Shown in pieces: positions 63,059 through 64,000 of a DNA stretch of 64,000 nucleotides. Source of the stretch: an uncultured Prolixibacteraceae bacterium (GTDB taxonomy: Bacteria > Bacteroidota > Bacteroidia > Bacteroidales > Prolixibacteraceae); assembly GCA_903834475.1 (NCBI GenBank), contig CAILJH010000035.1:31843-95842 (forward strand), given 5' to 3'. Each line of letters opens with the position of its first letter. Position 1 is the first letter of the stretch. A model generated the notes under the pieces. It searched no databases. It saw only the letters and a program-made list of their open reading frames with translations, and was not told the DNA's origin. The position numbers were made by a program, and so were the translations under genes.

Positions 63059-63239
63059 GAACCCGCTTCGGGGTTCGCAATCATACCGCTTTCTTCTCCA
63101 CGGGTTTACACCCGCGGTTATTCATATTAAATCCTTTCAGGATTTTCAGGAAAACCACGGAGGTGGTTTAATTTGAATAACTCCGTACGAAGTGCGGGAT
63201 TATAAACGATCACATACATGAACCCAGAAGCGGGTTCAA
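63057..63239. mobile_element. 183-bp MITE-like element with 20-bp terminal inverted repeats
   Basis: The ends TTGAACCCGCTTCGGGGTTC (63057-63076) and the complement of 63220-63239 differ at one position. Internal hairpins include CCACGGGTTTACACCCGCGG and a GTACGAAGTGC block. It fills most of the gap between the Crp/Fnr gene and the ferredoxin-like gene and lies between dyad sites 2 and 3. No gene is seen in it. Confidence 0.6.
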
Positions 63240-63259
63240 TATTAAATCATATTTTTCAC

Positions 63260-63280
63260 TTTTGTAACATTAGATACACT
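63260..63280. promoter_or_regulatory. Dyad site 3 (TTTTGTA-N7-ATACA-like) upstream of the ferredoxin-like gene
   Basis: TGTAAC-N4-GATACA is an imperfect dyad whose left part is identical to sites 1 and 2. It lies 97 bases before the preferred start codon (63377) and 61 before the alternative (63341). Confidence 0.4.
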
Positions 63281-63376
63281 TCAAACAACCGGAAGTCATT
63301 AGTTTTGTTTCAGACAAATACAAAATTAGTAACCGGAACGATGAATCAAATTCATCAATCAAAAATAATCAAGCTC

Positions 63377-64000
63377 ATGATACGCGAAATTGTAACTATT
63401 GACGACGAAAAATGTAACGGTTGCGGAATTTGTATTCCGAACTGCCACGAGGGTGCATTGCAAATGATCGATGGAAAAGCCAGGCTCATCAGCGAACTGA
63501 TGTGCGACGGATTGGGTGCATGTTTGGGTCATTGTCCTGAAGGTGCGATTACAATCGAAAAACGCGAAGCCGACGAATACGACGAAGTTTTGGTTGTTCA
63601 GCAAATTATACCAAAAGGTAAAAATACACTGGTTGCTCATATGAAACACCTGAAAGAACACGGTGAAACTGTTTTTCTGAAGCAGGCTGTCGGATATCTG
63701 AAGATGAATGCCGGATCAATTCCTTTCAGTATTGATGCGGTGATTGCTGAGGTTCATTCAGTGAAAATTGAACAAGCCAGCGGATGTGCTTCCGGAGGAT
63801 GTCCCGGATCTCAGGAAGTCAGCTTTGAGCCAAAGAACCTGCATTTTGCGCCTGTAGCTGCTGTTGCTGAAGCGCCTTCGGCTCTTCGCCAGTGGCCGGT
63901 TCAGATGCATTTGATCAATCCTGCAGGTGCAAGTTTCCAGGGAACTGATTTGCTTTTGGCAGCCGACTGTGTTGCATTCAGTCTCGGAAATTTCCATTCA
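63377..64000 (+). CDS. 4Fe-4S ferredoxin-like protein (C-terminus cut by window edge)
   Basis: The frame runs from ATG 63377 to the window end (208 codons visible). The first cluster motif CNGCGICIPNC (C13, C16, C19, C23) is complete. In the second, CDGLGACLGHCP, the second cysteine is replaced by L46, leaving C43, C49 and C53. A later GCASGGCPGS adds two more cysteines. This resembles a family of iron-sulfur proteins often next to hybrid cluster protein genes under Crp/Fnr control. ATG 63341, 12 codons upstream in frame, is an alternative start. The gene was found by reading past the last stop codon, as it has no stop in the window. Confidence 0.82.
   Translation, partial: MIREIVTIDDEKCNGCGICIPNCHEGALQMIDGKARLISELMCDGLGACLGHCPEGAITIEKREADEYDEVLVVQQIIPKGKNTLVAHMKHLKEHGETVFLKQAVGYLKMNAGSIPFSIDAVIAEVHSVKIEQASGCASGGCPGSQEVSFEPKNLHFAPVAAVAEAPSALRQWPVQMHLINPAGASFQGTDLLLAADCVAFSLGNFHS

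Overview
The window looks like chromosomal DNA of a free-living Bacteroidota, probably a Marinilabiliales/Bacteroidales-type organism. This is inferred from gene content: a TonB-dependent receptor with a carboxypeptidase-like N-terminal extension, an ECF sigma/FecR locus with STN domains, a type IX secretion C-terminal sorting domain, a DUF58 protein, a dtd-mazG-deoC gene order, TAnnTTTG promoter elements and weak Shine-Dalgarno signals. I see no rRNA, tRNA, CRISPR array, integrase or complete insertion sequence.

Layout. Positions 1-16.7 kb are mostly housekeeping: a partial glycerate kinase, a two-gene cytochrome operon (a Cyc2-like haem-porin fusion plus a small cytochrome c), dnaE, trxA, a DUF58 protein, an EEP phosphatase, prmC, ribD, a GxxExxY gene inside inverted repeats, cls and two PLP enzymes. 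Positions 16.8-29.5 kb hold a Tat-exported dehydrogenase pair (GMC flavoprotein and gluconate-dehydrogenase subunit 3-like protein), queD, an ArsR regulator, ispB, an LCIB-type (theta) carbonic anhydrase next to PEP carboxylase, a decayed BRO-family gene, tpx, deoC, a MazG-like gene carrying an intergenic repeat inside its coding sequence, and dtd. Positions 29.6-36.4 kb hold a TonB-dependent receptor, a RelE-type toxin-antitoxin pair, lplA and a NarL-type response regulator with a TPR histidine kinase.

Positions 36.5-48.5 kb are the least ordinary part. A cassette of four exported proteins of unknown function (A coiled-coil, B leucine-rich, C CsgG-like with cysteine motifs, D unknown) is present twice in the same order with nearly the same spacing. 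Between the copies lie a type IX-secreted repeat protein, an OmpA-family protein and a TapB-like protein. The cassette is divergent from the histidine kinase. Positions 48.6-55.8 kb form a five-gene ECF sigma/FecR operon on the minus strand. Its downstream genes encode two STN-domain proteins (one fused to an aspartyl protease and PDZ domain) and an MG2/plug-like protein, with no receptor barrel.

Positions 56.0-62.1 kb are a phosphate acquisition operon: porin, pstS, pstC, pstA, pstB, phoU. The right end has a Crp/Fnr regulator divergent from a ferredoxin-like gene that runs off the window, with three matching dyad sites in the intergenic regions around them.

Dispersed short repeats are abundant: a C-rich hairpin family that mostly starts within about 6 bases of stop codons, several perfect palindromes of 28-33 bp, a 183-bp element with terminal inverted repeats, and helically phased TGAC arrays. 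Most product names come from reading motifs in the translations; no database search was possible.
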